Shown: piece by piece, positions 6,273 through 13,804 of the stretch
Layout: the number at the start of each line of letters is the position of its first letter
How positions within the stretch are numbered: position 1 is the stretch's first letter
Made by a program: the position numbers and the translations under genes
The notes under the pieces: generated by a model
Database searches by the model: none
Told to the model about the DNA's origin: nothing
The model's input: only the letters and a program-made list of their open reading frames with translations
Origin: Flavobacteriales bacterium UBA3431
Lineage (GTDB): Bacteria > Bacteroidota > Bacteroidia > Flavobacteriales > Schleiferiaceae
Reading direction: 5' to 3'
DNA: 28,983 nucleotides
NCBI GenBank assembly: GCA_002381225.1
Contig: DFSS01000011.1
Span: 17,680-46,662 of the forward strand

Positions 6273-7348
6273 TCTCCACTTCCTTCTTTGAGGCGCTCCG
6301 CATTCTCTGCCATGCGCAATTCATCCATAAACTTACCGACTTGGCCATTCATGACCTCCGTCAAATTGTATAGGGTCAAACCAATGCGGTGATCGGTGAC
6401 ACGACCTTGGGGGAAATTGTACGTCCGGATTTTGGCCGAACGGTCTCCCGTGCTCACCAAAGTCTTTCGTTTCTGGGCCACTTCCGCATCTTGGGCAGCC
6501 CGTGCTTGATCCCAAATTCGGGCCCGAAGAACGGTCAGCGCCCGGTCATAGTTTTGGTGCTGGGAGCGGCCGTCCTGGCATTCCACGACCAACCCCGTGG
6601 GAAAGTGGGTCAAGCGAACGCCGGATTCCGTCTTGTTGACGTGCTGCCCTCCTGCTCCACTCGAGCGGAAGGTATCCTTGCGGATGTCCACATCCCGGAT
6701 TACCACGTCCAATTCATCCGCTTCCGGCAGGACAGCCACCGTGGCGGCCGAGGTATGGACGCGCCCTTGTGACTCCGTGGCGGGTACGCGCTGCACCCGG
6801 TGGACACCGGACTCGTATTTTAGGGTGCCGTACACGTCTTCCCCCCGAACTTGAATGCTCGCTTCCTTGTACCCACCAGCCGAGCCTTCTGTCGCGCTCA
6901 AGAGTTCATAGGTCCAACCGCGCTCTTCGATGAAGCGGAGGTACATGCGCAGGAGTTCGCCGGCGAAAAGGCCTGCTTCATCGCCCCCGGTGCCTGCGCG
7001 AACTTCCAACACGGCGTCCTTGGCGTCCTCTGGATCTTTGGGTATTAGAAGTTGCTGGATTTCGGTGATCAGGGCTTCGATGGCCGGCTGAATGGCCGAA
7101 AGTTCCTCGTGCGCCATGTCGCGCATTTCCGGATCTTTTTCAATGGCAATCAGTTCTTTGGCTTCCGCCAATCGGCCCGTCAATTCCTCATATCGCTGGC
7201 GTGCTTCCATCACGGCCTGCAAGTCTTTAAACTCGCGATGGAGTCGGACAAAGCGTTGTCGATCCGCGGCAAGTTCAGGCTGCATGAGTAGGTCATTGAC
7301 CTCCTCGTAGCGCACGTGGATCGCATCGAGCTTCCGGAGTAAATCCAT
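6269..7348 (-). CDS. prfA: Peptide chain release factor 1
   Basis: RF1 recognises UAA and UAG stop codons and triggers release of the finished protein. The 359-residue length is standard. The codon-recognition motif PAT at 189-191 identifies RF1 rather than RF2. The catalytic GGQ loop is at 233-235 in SSGAGGQHVNKTES, the usual PrmC methylation site. The N-terminal domain is helical, and RAGTGGDEAGLF at 117-128 is the standard domain 2 start. The gene starts three bases after purM ends and its stop overlaps pyrF, so it is an internal gene of the purM operon. Confidence 0.98.
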   Translation of the reverse strand: MDLLRKLDAIHVRYEEVNDLLMQPELAADRQRFVRLHREFKDLQAVMEARQRYEELTGRLAEAKELIAIEKDPEMRDMAHEELSAIQPAIEALITEIQQLLIPKDPEDAKDAVLEVRAGTGGDEAGLFAGELLRMYLRFIEERGWTYELLSATEGSAGGYKEASIQVRGEDVYGTLKYESGVHRVQRVPATESQGRVHTSAATVAVLPEADELDVVIRDVDIRKDTFRSSGAGGQHVNKTESGVRLTHFPTGLVVECQDGRSQHQNYDRALTVLRARIWDQARAAQDAEVAQKRKTLVSTGDRSAKIRTYNFPQGRVTDHRIGLTLYNLTEVMNGQVGKFMDELRMAENAERLKEGSGE

Positions 7349-7351
7349 GGC

Positions 7352-8527
7352 TTAGGCGGTATAAATCTGCCAGCCATCCGGGGCCTTGAGGTGGACCTCC
7401 GGCGTAGGATGGGGTTCAACTCGGCCAATAATTTGGGCTGCCACGCCAAACTCCTCGGCGATGCGAATGGCCTCCTGTGCGTGGGCGGGATCCAAATAGA
7501 TTTCCATGCGGTGGCCCATGTTGAACACCCGGTACATTTCACGCCAAGATGTATTGGACTCGGATTGAATCAACTTAAACAGGGGCGGGATGGGAAAGAG
7601 GTTGTCCTTGATAATCTTGCCTTGTGTGGCAAAGTGCAGCACCTTGGTTTGAGCGCCGCCTGAACAATGGACCATTCCCCCGATGTGCGGGCGAAGGGTC
7701 TGGAGGAGCGCCACTATAATGGGGGCATAGGTCCGGGTGGGCGACAAGACGAGTTTGCCGGCGTCCAGTGGGCTGCCGGCGATGGCATCCGTCAAGGATT
7801 TGGTACCCGAATAGACCAAGGAGGGATCGATTTCGGCGTCAAAACTTTCGGGATAGCGCTCCGCCAAAAGGTGGTGGAAGACGTCGTGGCGGGCCGAGGT
7901 CAGTCCATTGGACCCCATGCCTCCGTTGTATTCGTGCTCGTATTTCGCTTGACCATAGGAAGACAAGCCCACGATGACCTGACCAGGCGCAATGCCGGCA
8001 TTATCAATCACCTCTTCGCGGCGCATACGTGCGACCACGGTACTGTCCACAATGATGGTTCGAACCAAGTCGCCTACATCCGCAGTCTCGCCTCCTGTAG
8101 AGCGAATATCGACGCCGTTGGCGCGCAAATCCGCCAAAACGGACTCGGTTCCCTCAATAAGGGCCGCAATCACTTCGCCAGGAATGCGGTTTTTGTTTCG
8201 GCCGATGGTGCTGGAAAGCAAAATAGGTCCCGTCGCGCCCACACAGAGGAGGTCATCCACGTTCATGATGACGGCGTCTTGGGCAATGCCGCGCCAGACG
8301 GAGAGGTCACCCGTCTCTTTCCAGTACATGTAGGCAAGCGAGGACTTTGTGCCGGCGCCATCAGCGTGCATCACCAAGCAATGTTCGGGGCTGCCGGTCA
8401 AATCATCCGGGACAATTTTACAGAAGGCCTTAGGGAAGAGCCCTTTGTCAATGTGCGCAATGGCTTGATGAACTTCTTCTTTGCCCGAGGACACCCCGCG
8501 GCCTGCATACCGTGCGCTTTGCTCCAT
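7352..8527 (-). CDS. purM: Phosphoribosylformylglycinamidine cyclo-ligase (AIR synthetase)
   Basis: PurM closes the imidazole ring of the purine precursor, converting FGAM to AIR with ATP. At 391 residues it is longer than E. coli PurM (about 345) and of the form I recall from Bacteroidota. Visible signatures are RGVSSGKEEVHQAI at the N-terminus, MHADGAGTKSSLAYMYWKETG, the metal/ATP segment QDAVIMNVDDLLCVGA, the glycine-rich STGGETADVGD, and GGMVHCSGGAQTKVLHF. It is the first gene of a chain running through prfA, pyrF, SDR, transporter and HHH genes. A -7 promoter box ends four bases before the ATG, which suggests a leaderless or nearly leaderless message. The next in-frame Met is deep inside a conserved region, so the start is secure. 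Confidence 0.97.
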   Translation of the reverse strand: MEQSARYAGRGVSSGKEEVHQAIAHIDKGLFPKAFCKIVPDDLTGSPEHCLVMHADGAGTKSSLAYMYWKETGDLSVWRGIAQDAVIMNVDDLLCVGATGPILLSSTIGRNKNRIPGEVIAALIEGTESVLADLRANGVDIRSTGGETADVGDLVRTIIVDSTVVARMRREEVIDNAGIAPGQVIVGLSSYGQAKYEHEYNGGMGSNGLTSARHDVFHHLLAERYPESFDAEIDPSLVYSGTKSLTDAIAGSPLDAGKLVLSPTRTYAPIIVALLQTLRPHIGGMVHCSGGAQTKVLHFATQGKIIKDNLFPIPPLFKLIQSESNTSWREMYRVFNMGHRMEIYLDPAHAQEAIRIAEEFGVAAQIIGRVEPHPTPEVHLKAPDGWQIYTA

Positions 8528-8531
8528 ACCG

Positions 8532-8539
8532 CAAAGGTA
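8532..8539 (-). promoter_or_regulatory. -7 promoter box of the purM operon
   Basis: TACCTTTG on the minus strand matches TAnnTTTG and sits in the 23-base gap between the PorE-like gene and purM. The -33 region falls at the end of the upstream gene and shows no clear TTG. Transcription would start at or very near the purM ATG. Confidence 0.55.
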
Positions 8540-8550
8540 CGATGCTCGGC

Positions 8551-11067
8551 TTACTGAATGCGGATGTAGGTGCCTGCGGGTAGCTCGTCTTCGTACTCAG
8601 GATTCAGGGCCTCCAAGTCTTTGGGTTTCATGCCCAATTCCTTGGCAATGGACTTGAAGGACTCACCGACGGCCACCTGACGGTGTGTCTTGTCATAGTC
8701 CGTGTAGTCCCCTTTTGCCGTTACCTTGAGCACCATGCCGGGGAAAGGACGCACGCCGCGCAATCCACCGTTCAGACGCTTCAAGTCCGAAATCGTAATG
8801 TTGTTGTTCCGGCAAATGGTGGTGTACGTATCGCGCTCCTGCACCGTGTACATCTGTCCGATCACGGGCTTGGCATCCTCCTTGGCCTGCTCCTCAGCCG
8901 CGGCGGCGAGGGCTGCTTCATCGACGGGGGGAACATAGTCGTCACGGATGACACGGAAGTCCGTACGGCGGTTGATTTGGTTGGCCACCTCTTGCTGCGC
9001 TGCCGACATCTTCTTGATGTTTCGTTCCGTCAATTGCGTGCCTGCAGGGAAGACGTCCGAACCAAGACCTTTATACCCTTGGGGAATCTCAAAGGGCTGG
9101 CTCTCACCCATACCCAAGGCCACAAGGCGATCAGGGTGTATGCCCCGTGAAATCAAGTAGCTGACAGAGGTGTCTGCACGATGCTGAGAAAGCACCACGT
9201 TTTTCTCATCCACATCACGGTAGTCCGTGTGTGAACGCAGTTCGATGACGATGTTGGGATTGAGCGTCAAGGTCTTCACGACGGTATCGAGCGCAGCACG
9301 AGCCTGGTCGTTCAAGTCCCACTTGGCCAAGGCAAAGTATACATCGGGAAGTACGATGGGGATCTCGATAGGGTCCATCTTGGCCTTGACATCGACGGTG
9401 TGCATGTAGACGTTTTGGGCCTCCAAATAATTGAACGCCTCCAATGCCAATGCATTGGTGTTTGCCCGTGCCCCAGAATTCAAGAATTTCTTTTTATCAA
9501 AGGAGAAACTGTACACGACGTCGCCACTCAAGTCGTCGGATTCTAACACAAAGGATCCGTCCTTACTCGTTTGCACCACTTGGCTAAAGCCGTCGTTGCC
9601 GCTAATCTTCACGGCCGCACCTCCCAGTGGGCTGTTGTCCTTCGAGCTTACAAGGGTTCCACTAATGCGGTATTTCAAGGGCACTTCATACAGGGTCCAA
9701 ATGTCATCTCCGCCTTGGCCACCCTCGCGGTTGGACACAAAGTAGCCATCCTGCAGACCACCGGGGCGCAAGAGGATGCCAAAATCATCCGCCGGGCTAT
9801 TGATGGGCGCCTTGAGGTTTTCGGGGATGCCTGTGGGCATACCGTCGGCACCGAGTTCCACGCGGAAAAGGTCAAATCCGCCCATGCCTGGTAGGCCACT
9901 TGAGGCGAAATAGAGGTACCCATCGTCGTGCAAGAAAGGATACAGCTCATCCCCCGGGGTATTGACGAAACTGCCGAGGTTGATAGGCTCTCCCCAACCA
10001 CGCGACTTCTTGTCAACTTTAACCATCCACAAGTCCTTGGAGCCGTTGACCGATCCGTCCAAATCACCGGCGAAGAACAAAGTCTGGTCGTCTGGGCTGA
10101 TGGCCGGATGCCCAACGGACTTCGAAGAATCCGCAGCAATCACAATGAGTTGGGGTTCTTGCCATGTCAAACCTGCCTTACGAGTTGAATAAATGGCACA
10201 TCCCAATTGCTGGCGGCGCACATCCATACACCGCGTGAAGTACATGGTGCGGCGGCGTTGATCAAAAACAGGGCTGCCTTCGTGGTCCTCCGTATTGATG
10301 GCCTCGGGAAGCAGCACAGGCTCCGAGAAAGTCTGCACTTTCGCCGCGGAAGGGTCGGATTTAGGGGCCCGGCCCCGGCTGCGCTTGCTGCGAGAGCTGC
10401 CATCCGCATTCAAGCGCTCAGCACTGTATATATCCGAAAAACGCTCCCCGGTCCAGCCGTCTTTCTTGCGGCCAATGCCGCCTTCGCGCATGGAGGTGAA
10501 GAGGACCTCTTCATAAGTTTCGGGGCGTCCACTGAAGGTCATTCCGAACTCGTGAGAGGAAGAATTCAAGGAAGTCAGGTTGCCCACTTGATACCGTGTG
10601 AGGGATTTCTGCCATGCGACCGCATCGCGGCATGAGGCGATTCCCAGAGCGCCACGCTCGTCATTGGGGAAGGCGCGCGCAAAATCTTCGTAGGCCTTGA
10701 GGGCATCTTCGTATTCGCTCTGATATTTCAGCATTTCGGCGACACCGAGGTAGGCCTCTGGGGTTTCCAATTTCATCTTAAGGGCGCGCGAATACTGCGC
10801 CTCAGCAGCTTTGTATTGAAACGTATAGCGGTAGCACTCGCCCAGACGAAAGGCGATTTCTGCCTTTTCATTGCGGGACTTAACCTTTGAATAGGCCTTC
10901 TTGTACACCTTGATAGCCTGGGCGTATTCCTTCGCGTCGTAAAATCCATCTCCTTGACGTACGATTCGAGGACGCTTAGTCTCCTCTTCTGCCGCATCTT
11001 GTGCGAAAACGGATACGGTGGAACCGAACAAAAAGAGGAGGGTAAACAGGTAAAGTGCCTTCTTCAT
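8551..11067 (-). CDS. PorE-like T9SS/envelope protein with OmpA and two LysM domains
   Basis: The protein has 838 residues and a signal peptide (1-22, cleaved after SVFA). Domains in order are: TPR helices (about 35-155), a PD40/WD40-like beta-propeller (about 165-470, repeats such as SPVFDQRRRTMYFTR, HPAISPDDQTLFFAG and YPFLHDDGYLYFASS), a carboxypeptidase-regulatory-like beta domain (about 475-570), and an OmpA peptidoglycan-binding domain (about 590-690, with Asp in SHTDYRD and Arg in QHRADTS). It ends in two LysM modules (about 740-790 and 795-838, MYTVQERDTYTTI and RQVAVGESFKSIA). The first four domains match the order of PorE, a T9SS subunit of Porphyromonas that tethers the machinery to peptidoglycan. 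The LysM pair is extra. The start was chosen at the second Met, giving a standard MKKALYLF signal peptide. Many OmpA/TPR/PD40 paralogues exist in this phylum, so orthology to PorE is not certain. Confidence 0.85.
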   Translation of the reverse strand: MKKALYLFTLLFLFGSTVSVFAQDAAEEETKRPRIVRQGDGFYDAKEYAQAIKVYKKAYSKVKSRNEKAEIAFRLGECYRYTFQYKAAEAQYSRALKMKLETPEAYLGVAEMLKYQSEYEDALKAYEDFARAFPNDERGALGIASCRDAVAWQKSLTRYQVGNLTSLNSSSHEFGMTFSGRPETYEEVLFTSMREGGIGRKKDGWTGERFSDIYSAERLNADGSSRSKRSRGRAPKSDPSAAKVQTFSEPVLLPEAINTEDHEGSPVFDQRRRTMYFTRCMDVRRQQLGCAIYSTRKAGLTWQEPQLIVIAADSSKSVGHPAISPDDQTLFFAGDLDGSVNGSKDLWMVKVDKKSRGWGEPINLGSFVNTPGDELYPFLHDDGYLYFASSGLPGMGGFDLFRVELGADGMPTGIPENLKAPINSPADDFGILLRPGGLQDGYFVSNREGGQGGDDIWTLYEVPLKYRISGTLVSSKDNSPLGGAAVKISGNDGFSQVVQTSKDGSFVLESDDLSGDVVYSFSFDKKKFLNSGARANTNALALEAFNYLEAQNVYMHTVDVKAKMDPIEIPIVLPDVYFALAKWDLNDQARAALDTVVKTLTLNPNIVIELRSHTDYRDVDEKNVVLSQHRADTSVSYLISRGIHPDRLVALGMGESQPFEIPQGYKGLGSDVFPAGTQLTERNIKKMSAAQQEVANQINRRTDFRVIRDDYVPPVDEAALAAAAEEQAKEDAKPVIGQMYTVQERDTYTTICRNNNITISDLKRLNGGLRGVRPFPGMVLKVTAKGDYTDYDKTHRQVAVGESFKSIAKELGMKPKDLEALNPEYEDELPAGTYIRIQ

Positions 11068-11102
11068 AGCCGCGTGCAACTGTGCATATGGGGGTTAAAC
11101 CA

Positions 11103-11110
11103 CTAAAGTA
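11103..11110 (-). promoter_or_regulatory. Weak candidate -7 box before the PorE-like gene
   Basis: TACTTTAG on the minus strand differs from TAnnTTTG at one base and lies 35 bases upstream of the start. No TTG is found at the right distance. The preceding glnA terminator means the gene should have its own promoter in this gap, but the match is poor. Confidence 0.25.
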
Positions 11111-11123
11111 GCCAAATCCGAGC

Positions 11124-11162
11124 AAAAATAAGACCCCCGCGGCCAAACCGGGGGGTCTTATT
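11124..11162 (-). terminator. Rho-independent terminator of glnA
   Basis: A 12-bp perfect stem (AATAAGACCCCC with GGGGGTCTTATT), whose loop can pair further, ends in a T-run on the minus strand. It begins 20 bases after the glnA stop. The opposite strand also ends in TTATTTTC, so weak bidirectional action is possible. Confidence 0.92.
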
Positions 11163-11182
11163 TTCTTGTTTTGACTAATTCC

Positions 11183-13372
11183 TTAGCGGATGTAAAGCAT
11201 TTCGCGGTACTTCGGCAAGGGCCACATCTCATTGTCCACAAGCAACTCCAACTTGTCCACTTCGTAGCGGATGGTGTCAAAGTAGGGCTTTACCTTGTCA
11301 CAGTAGGCCAATGCCCGATCGCGTGCGGAGTCAATTTGGTTGGCCGCCTTGCGCTCCTGCGTCATGGCATCCGCCTGAGAGAGCACCTTGGAAATGCGTT
11401 CAGAAATTTCGATGATCATATCGATTTGCTCTTTGCTCAAACGCTTGAAGCTGTCTGCGGGAAGTACCTCCTTCAAACGCATTACGTTTTGGCTCAAGAT
11501 GGATTGGTATTCAATGGCGGTTGGAACGATATGGTTTTTCACCAGATCGGACAAGGTGCGGGATTCAATTTGAATCTTCTTGTAGTATTCCTCTTGCAGG
11601 ATTTCATACCGGGCCTCCAGTTCCACGTGACTGAGTACGCCATGCTTGGCAAACAAGTCCTGGGCCTCGGGGGTCACATAAAAGTCCAAAGCACGGGGGG
11701 TATCCGGTGTATTGTTCAAACCGCGCTTGGCCGCTTCCACCTTCCAGTCATCGGAATAGCCATCGCCTTCAAAACGAACGGCCTTCGAGGACTTGATGTA
11801 GTCTTTCAAAACGTTGAAGATGGCGTCGTCCTTCTTCATACCGCCTTTGATGAGGCCGTCCACCTCAACCTTGAATTGCTTCAATTGGTCCGCAACGATG
11901 AGATTGATGACGGTCATCGAGGCCGAACAGTTGGCCGTGGATCCTACGGCGCGCAATTCGAACTTGTTGCCCGTAAAAGCAAAGGGGGACGTGCGGTTTC
12001 GGTCCGTGTTGTCCAACAAAATTTCGGGAATCTTACCGACCACGTTGAGCTTGAGCTCAGTCTTCTTCTCGGGAGACATCTTGCCGCTCTCCAACTTCTC
12101 GAGTTCGTCCAAAACTTCGGAAAGCTGGGAGCCAATAAAGACCGAAATGATGGCAGGAGGCGCTTCGTTGGCACCCAAGCGGTGGTCGTTGGACGCCGCG
12201 GCGATGGCCGCACGGATCAAATCCGCTCGGTCATTCACGGCCTTAATGGTGTTAATGAAATAGGTCAAGAACAGCAAGTTGCGCTTGGGCGTGCTACCCG
12301 GAGCCAAGAGGTTAATGCCCGTGTTGGTGCTCAAGCTCCAGTTGTTGTGCTTGCCCGAACCGTTGATGCCAGCGAAAGGCTTCTCGTGCAAGAGCACGCG
12401 GAAGGCGTGGCGGCGTGCAACCTTGTCCAATATATCCATGAACAATGAGTTGTGGTCCACTGCGACGTTGGCCTCTTCGAAAATGGGCGCAAATTCAAAT
12501 TGGCCTGGAGCCACTTCGTTGTGGCGGGTCTTGACGGGTATGCCCAATTTGTGGCACTCGTACTCTACCTCACGCATGTAACCCATGACGCGCTCGGGGA
12601 TGCTGCCAAAGTAGTGGTCGTCCATTTGCTGGCCTTTGGCGGGTGAGTGCCCGAGGAGGGTTCGGCCGGTCATGACCAAATCAGGACGCGCATTGAACAG
12701 CGCTTCGTCCACAAGGAAGTACTCCTGCTCCCAACCCAGCGTTGCATTCACTTTGGTGATGTTCTTGTCAAAGTACTGCCCCACTTCCGTGGCCGCTTGA
12801 TCGATCGCTTGCAAGGCGCGCAAAAGGGGCACTTTGTGATCCAAGGCTTCGCCCGTGTAGGAGACAAATACGGAGGGAATGCAGAGGGTGCTCCCAAATA
12901 CAAAAGCGGGCGACGTTGGATCCCATGCAGTGTACCCACGTGCTTCAAACGTATTGCGGATGCCGCCGTTGGGGAAGGATGACGCGTCTGGTTCAGCTTG
13001 AACCAACATACCTCCGTTGAATTTTTCAATGGCATGGCCGTCGGAGGTGGGCTCGAAAAATCCGTCGTGCTTTTCGGCCGTGGCGCCCGTTAAAGGTTGG
13101 AACCAGTGTGTGTAGTGGGACGCCCCCTTGGAGATGGACCAAGCTTTCATGGCTGTGGCGACTTGATCGGCAATGTCGCGATCAATCTTGTTGCCCTTAT
13201 CGATGGCGCTCAACACACTCTCGTACGCCTCCTTCGACATGTACTCACGCATGGCCTTCTGATTGAAGACATGCGAACCGTAGTATTCTGAAGATTTCGC
13301 GTGAGGGTTGACGAAATCGATGGGTTTATGCTGACTAGCCTGCTCTAGACCCGAAAAACGTGCTCTTGCCAT
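11183..13372 (-). CDS. glnA: Glutamine synthetase type III (GSIII)
   Basis: This enzyme makes glutamine from glutamate, ammonia and ATP, the main ammonium assimilation step. At 729 residues it is the size of GSIII (GlnN), the dodecameric form typical of Bacteroidota, and far larger than GSI (about 470). Visible segments include GWEQEYFLVDEALF (metal-binding glutamates), NEVAPGQFEFAPIFE, ATP/glutamate-site GINGSGKHNNWSLSTN, and NRTSPFAFTGNKFELRA. An in-frame ATG 26 codons upstream is open. I reject it because the promoter (13393-13420) lies inside that extension and the family starts near MARARFSGLE. It is monocistronic, with its own promoter and terminator. Confidence 0.97.
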   Translation of the reverse strand: MARARFSGLEQASQHKPIDFVNPHAKSSEYYGSHVFNQKAMREYMSKEAYESVLSAIDKGNKIDRDIADQVATAMKAWSISKGASHYTHWFQPLTGATAEKHDGFFEPTSDGHAIEKFNGGMLVQAEPDASSFPNGGIRNTFEARGYTAWDPTSPAFVFGSTLCIPSVFVSYTGEALDHKVPLLRALQAIDQAATEVGQYFDKNITKVNATLGWEQEYFLVDEALFNARPDLVMTGRTLLGHSPAKGQQMDDHYFGSIPERVMGYMREVEYECHKLGIPVKTRHNEVAPGQFEFAPIFEEANVAVDHNSLFMDILDKVARRHAFRVLLHEKPFAGINGSGKHNNWSLSTNTGINLLAPGSTPKRNLLFLTYFINTIKAVNDRADLIRAAIAAASNDHRLGANEAPPAIISVFIGSQLSEVLDELEKLESGKMSPEKKTELKLNVVGKIPEILLDNTDRNRTSPFAFTGNKFELRAVGSTANCSASMTVINLIVADQLKQFKVEVDGLIKGGMKKDDAIFNVLKDYIKSSKAVRFEGDGYSDDWKVEAAKRGLNNTPDTPRALDFYVTPEAQDLFAKHGVLSHVELEARYEILQEEYYKKIQIESRTLSDLVKNHIVPTAIEYQSILSQNVMRLKEVLPADSFKRLSKEQIDMIIEISERISKVLSQADAMTQERKAANQIDSARDRALAYCDKVKPYFDTIRYEVDKLELLVDNEMWPLPKYREMLYIR

Positions 13373-13392
13373 GGGGGTTTTTGTTTTTTTTT

Positions 13393-13420
13393 CAAAGGTA
13401 CCCCCCTTTTTTGAACCCAA
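13393..13420 (-). promoter_or_regulatory. Promoter of glnA
   Basis: The minus strand reads TTG, 17 bases, TACCTTTG, a full match to the Bacteroidota consensus. The box ends 20 bases before the glnA ATG, and the leader is A-rich with no Shine-Dalgarno. Confidence 0.85.
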
Positions 13421-13518
13421 CAACAGGTATAAATGTAATTTTTCAACCATCTACCCCCTAAAAATAGGACTGACAACGTTGATTTTGTTCAAAACTTTGC
13501 TTCTAGGGGCGATTTGCC

Positions 13519-13545
13519 AAAAAAAAAGAGCGCCGTAGCGCTCTT
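13519..13545 (-). terminator. Rho-independent terminator of secDF-tatA
   Basis: The stem AAGAGCGC / GCGCTCTT with a TACG tetraloop is followed by nine T residues on the minus strand. The stem overlaps two bases of the tatA stop codon, so termination is immediate. Confidence 0.93.
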
Positions 13546-13795
13546 ATTTCAATCGACCGACGGTGTCGTCGATGGAGTCCTTGATTTCCTGGACGCTTTC
13601 TTTTGCCTCTTTCAGGCTTGGGTCGGCATCCGCCGCTTTGCTTATTTCCGCCTTGAGATCGTTCGAGGCATTTCGAACCATTTTGATGGTCCGGGCCGCC
13701 ATTCGGGCGATTTCGGGCAACTTATCGGTCCCAAAAAGCATCAGCACCGCAAAGAGCAGAAAGACTACTTCTCCGGTGCTGATGAATAGGAACAT
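13544..13795 (-). CDS. tatA: Sec-independent translocase TatA/TatE-type subunit
   Basis: This 83-residue protein has the TatA plan: a short N-terminal membrane helix (about 8-21, GEVVFLLFAVLMLF), the conserved Phe-Gly hinge at 21-22 in FGTDKLPE, an amphipathic helix along the membrane (LPEIARMAARTIKMVR), and a charged, flexible tail. TatA oligomers form the pore for folded proteins with TatC. It begins nine bases after the secDF stop codon and no promoter separates them, so the two are cotranscribed. No tatC is in the window. TatA and TatB cannot be fully separated from the sequence; the length favours TatA. Confidence 0.93.
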   Translation of the reverse strand: MFLFISTGEVVFLLFAVLMLFGTDKLPEIARMAARTIKMVRNASNDLKAEISKAADADPSLKEAKESVQEIKDSIDDTVGRLK

Positions 13796-13804
13796 AGGGT
13801 GGTA

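Noticed and set aside
7667..8557. Plus-strand open frame of 296 codons opposite purM
   Set aside because: Fully antisense to conserved purM sequence, with no promoter and no recognisable domain.
11171..12448. Plus-strand open frame of 425 codons opposite glnA
   Set aside because: It lies wholly within the well-identified glutamine synthetase gene and its terminator region, with no start signal or family resemblance.
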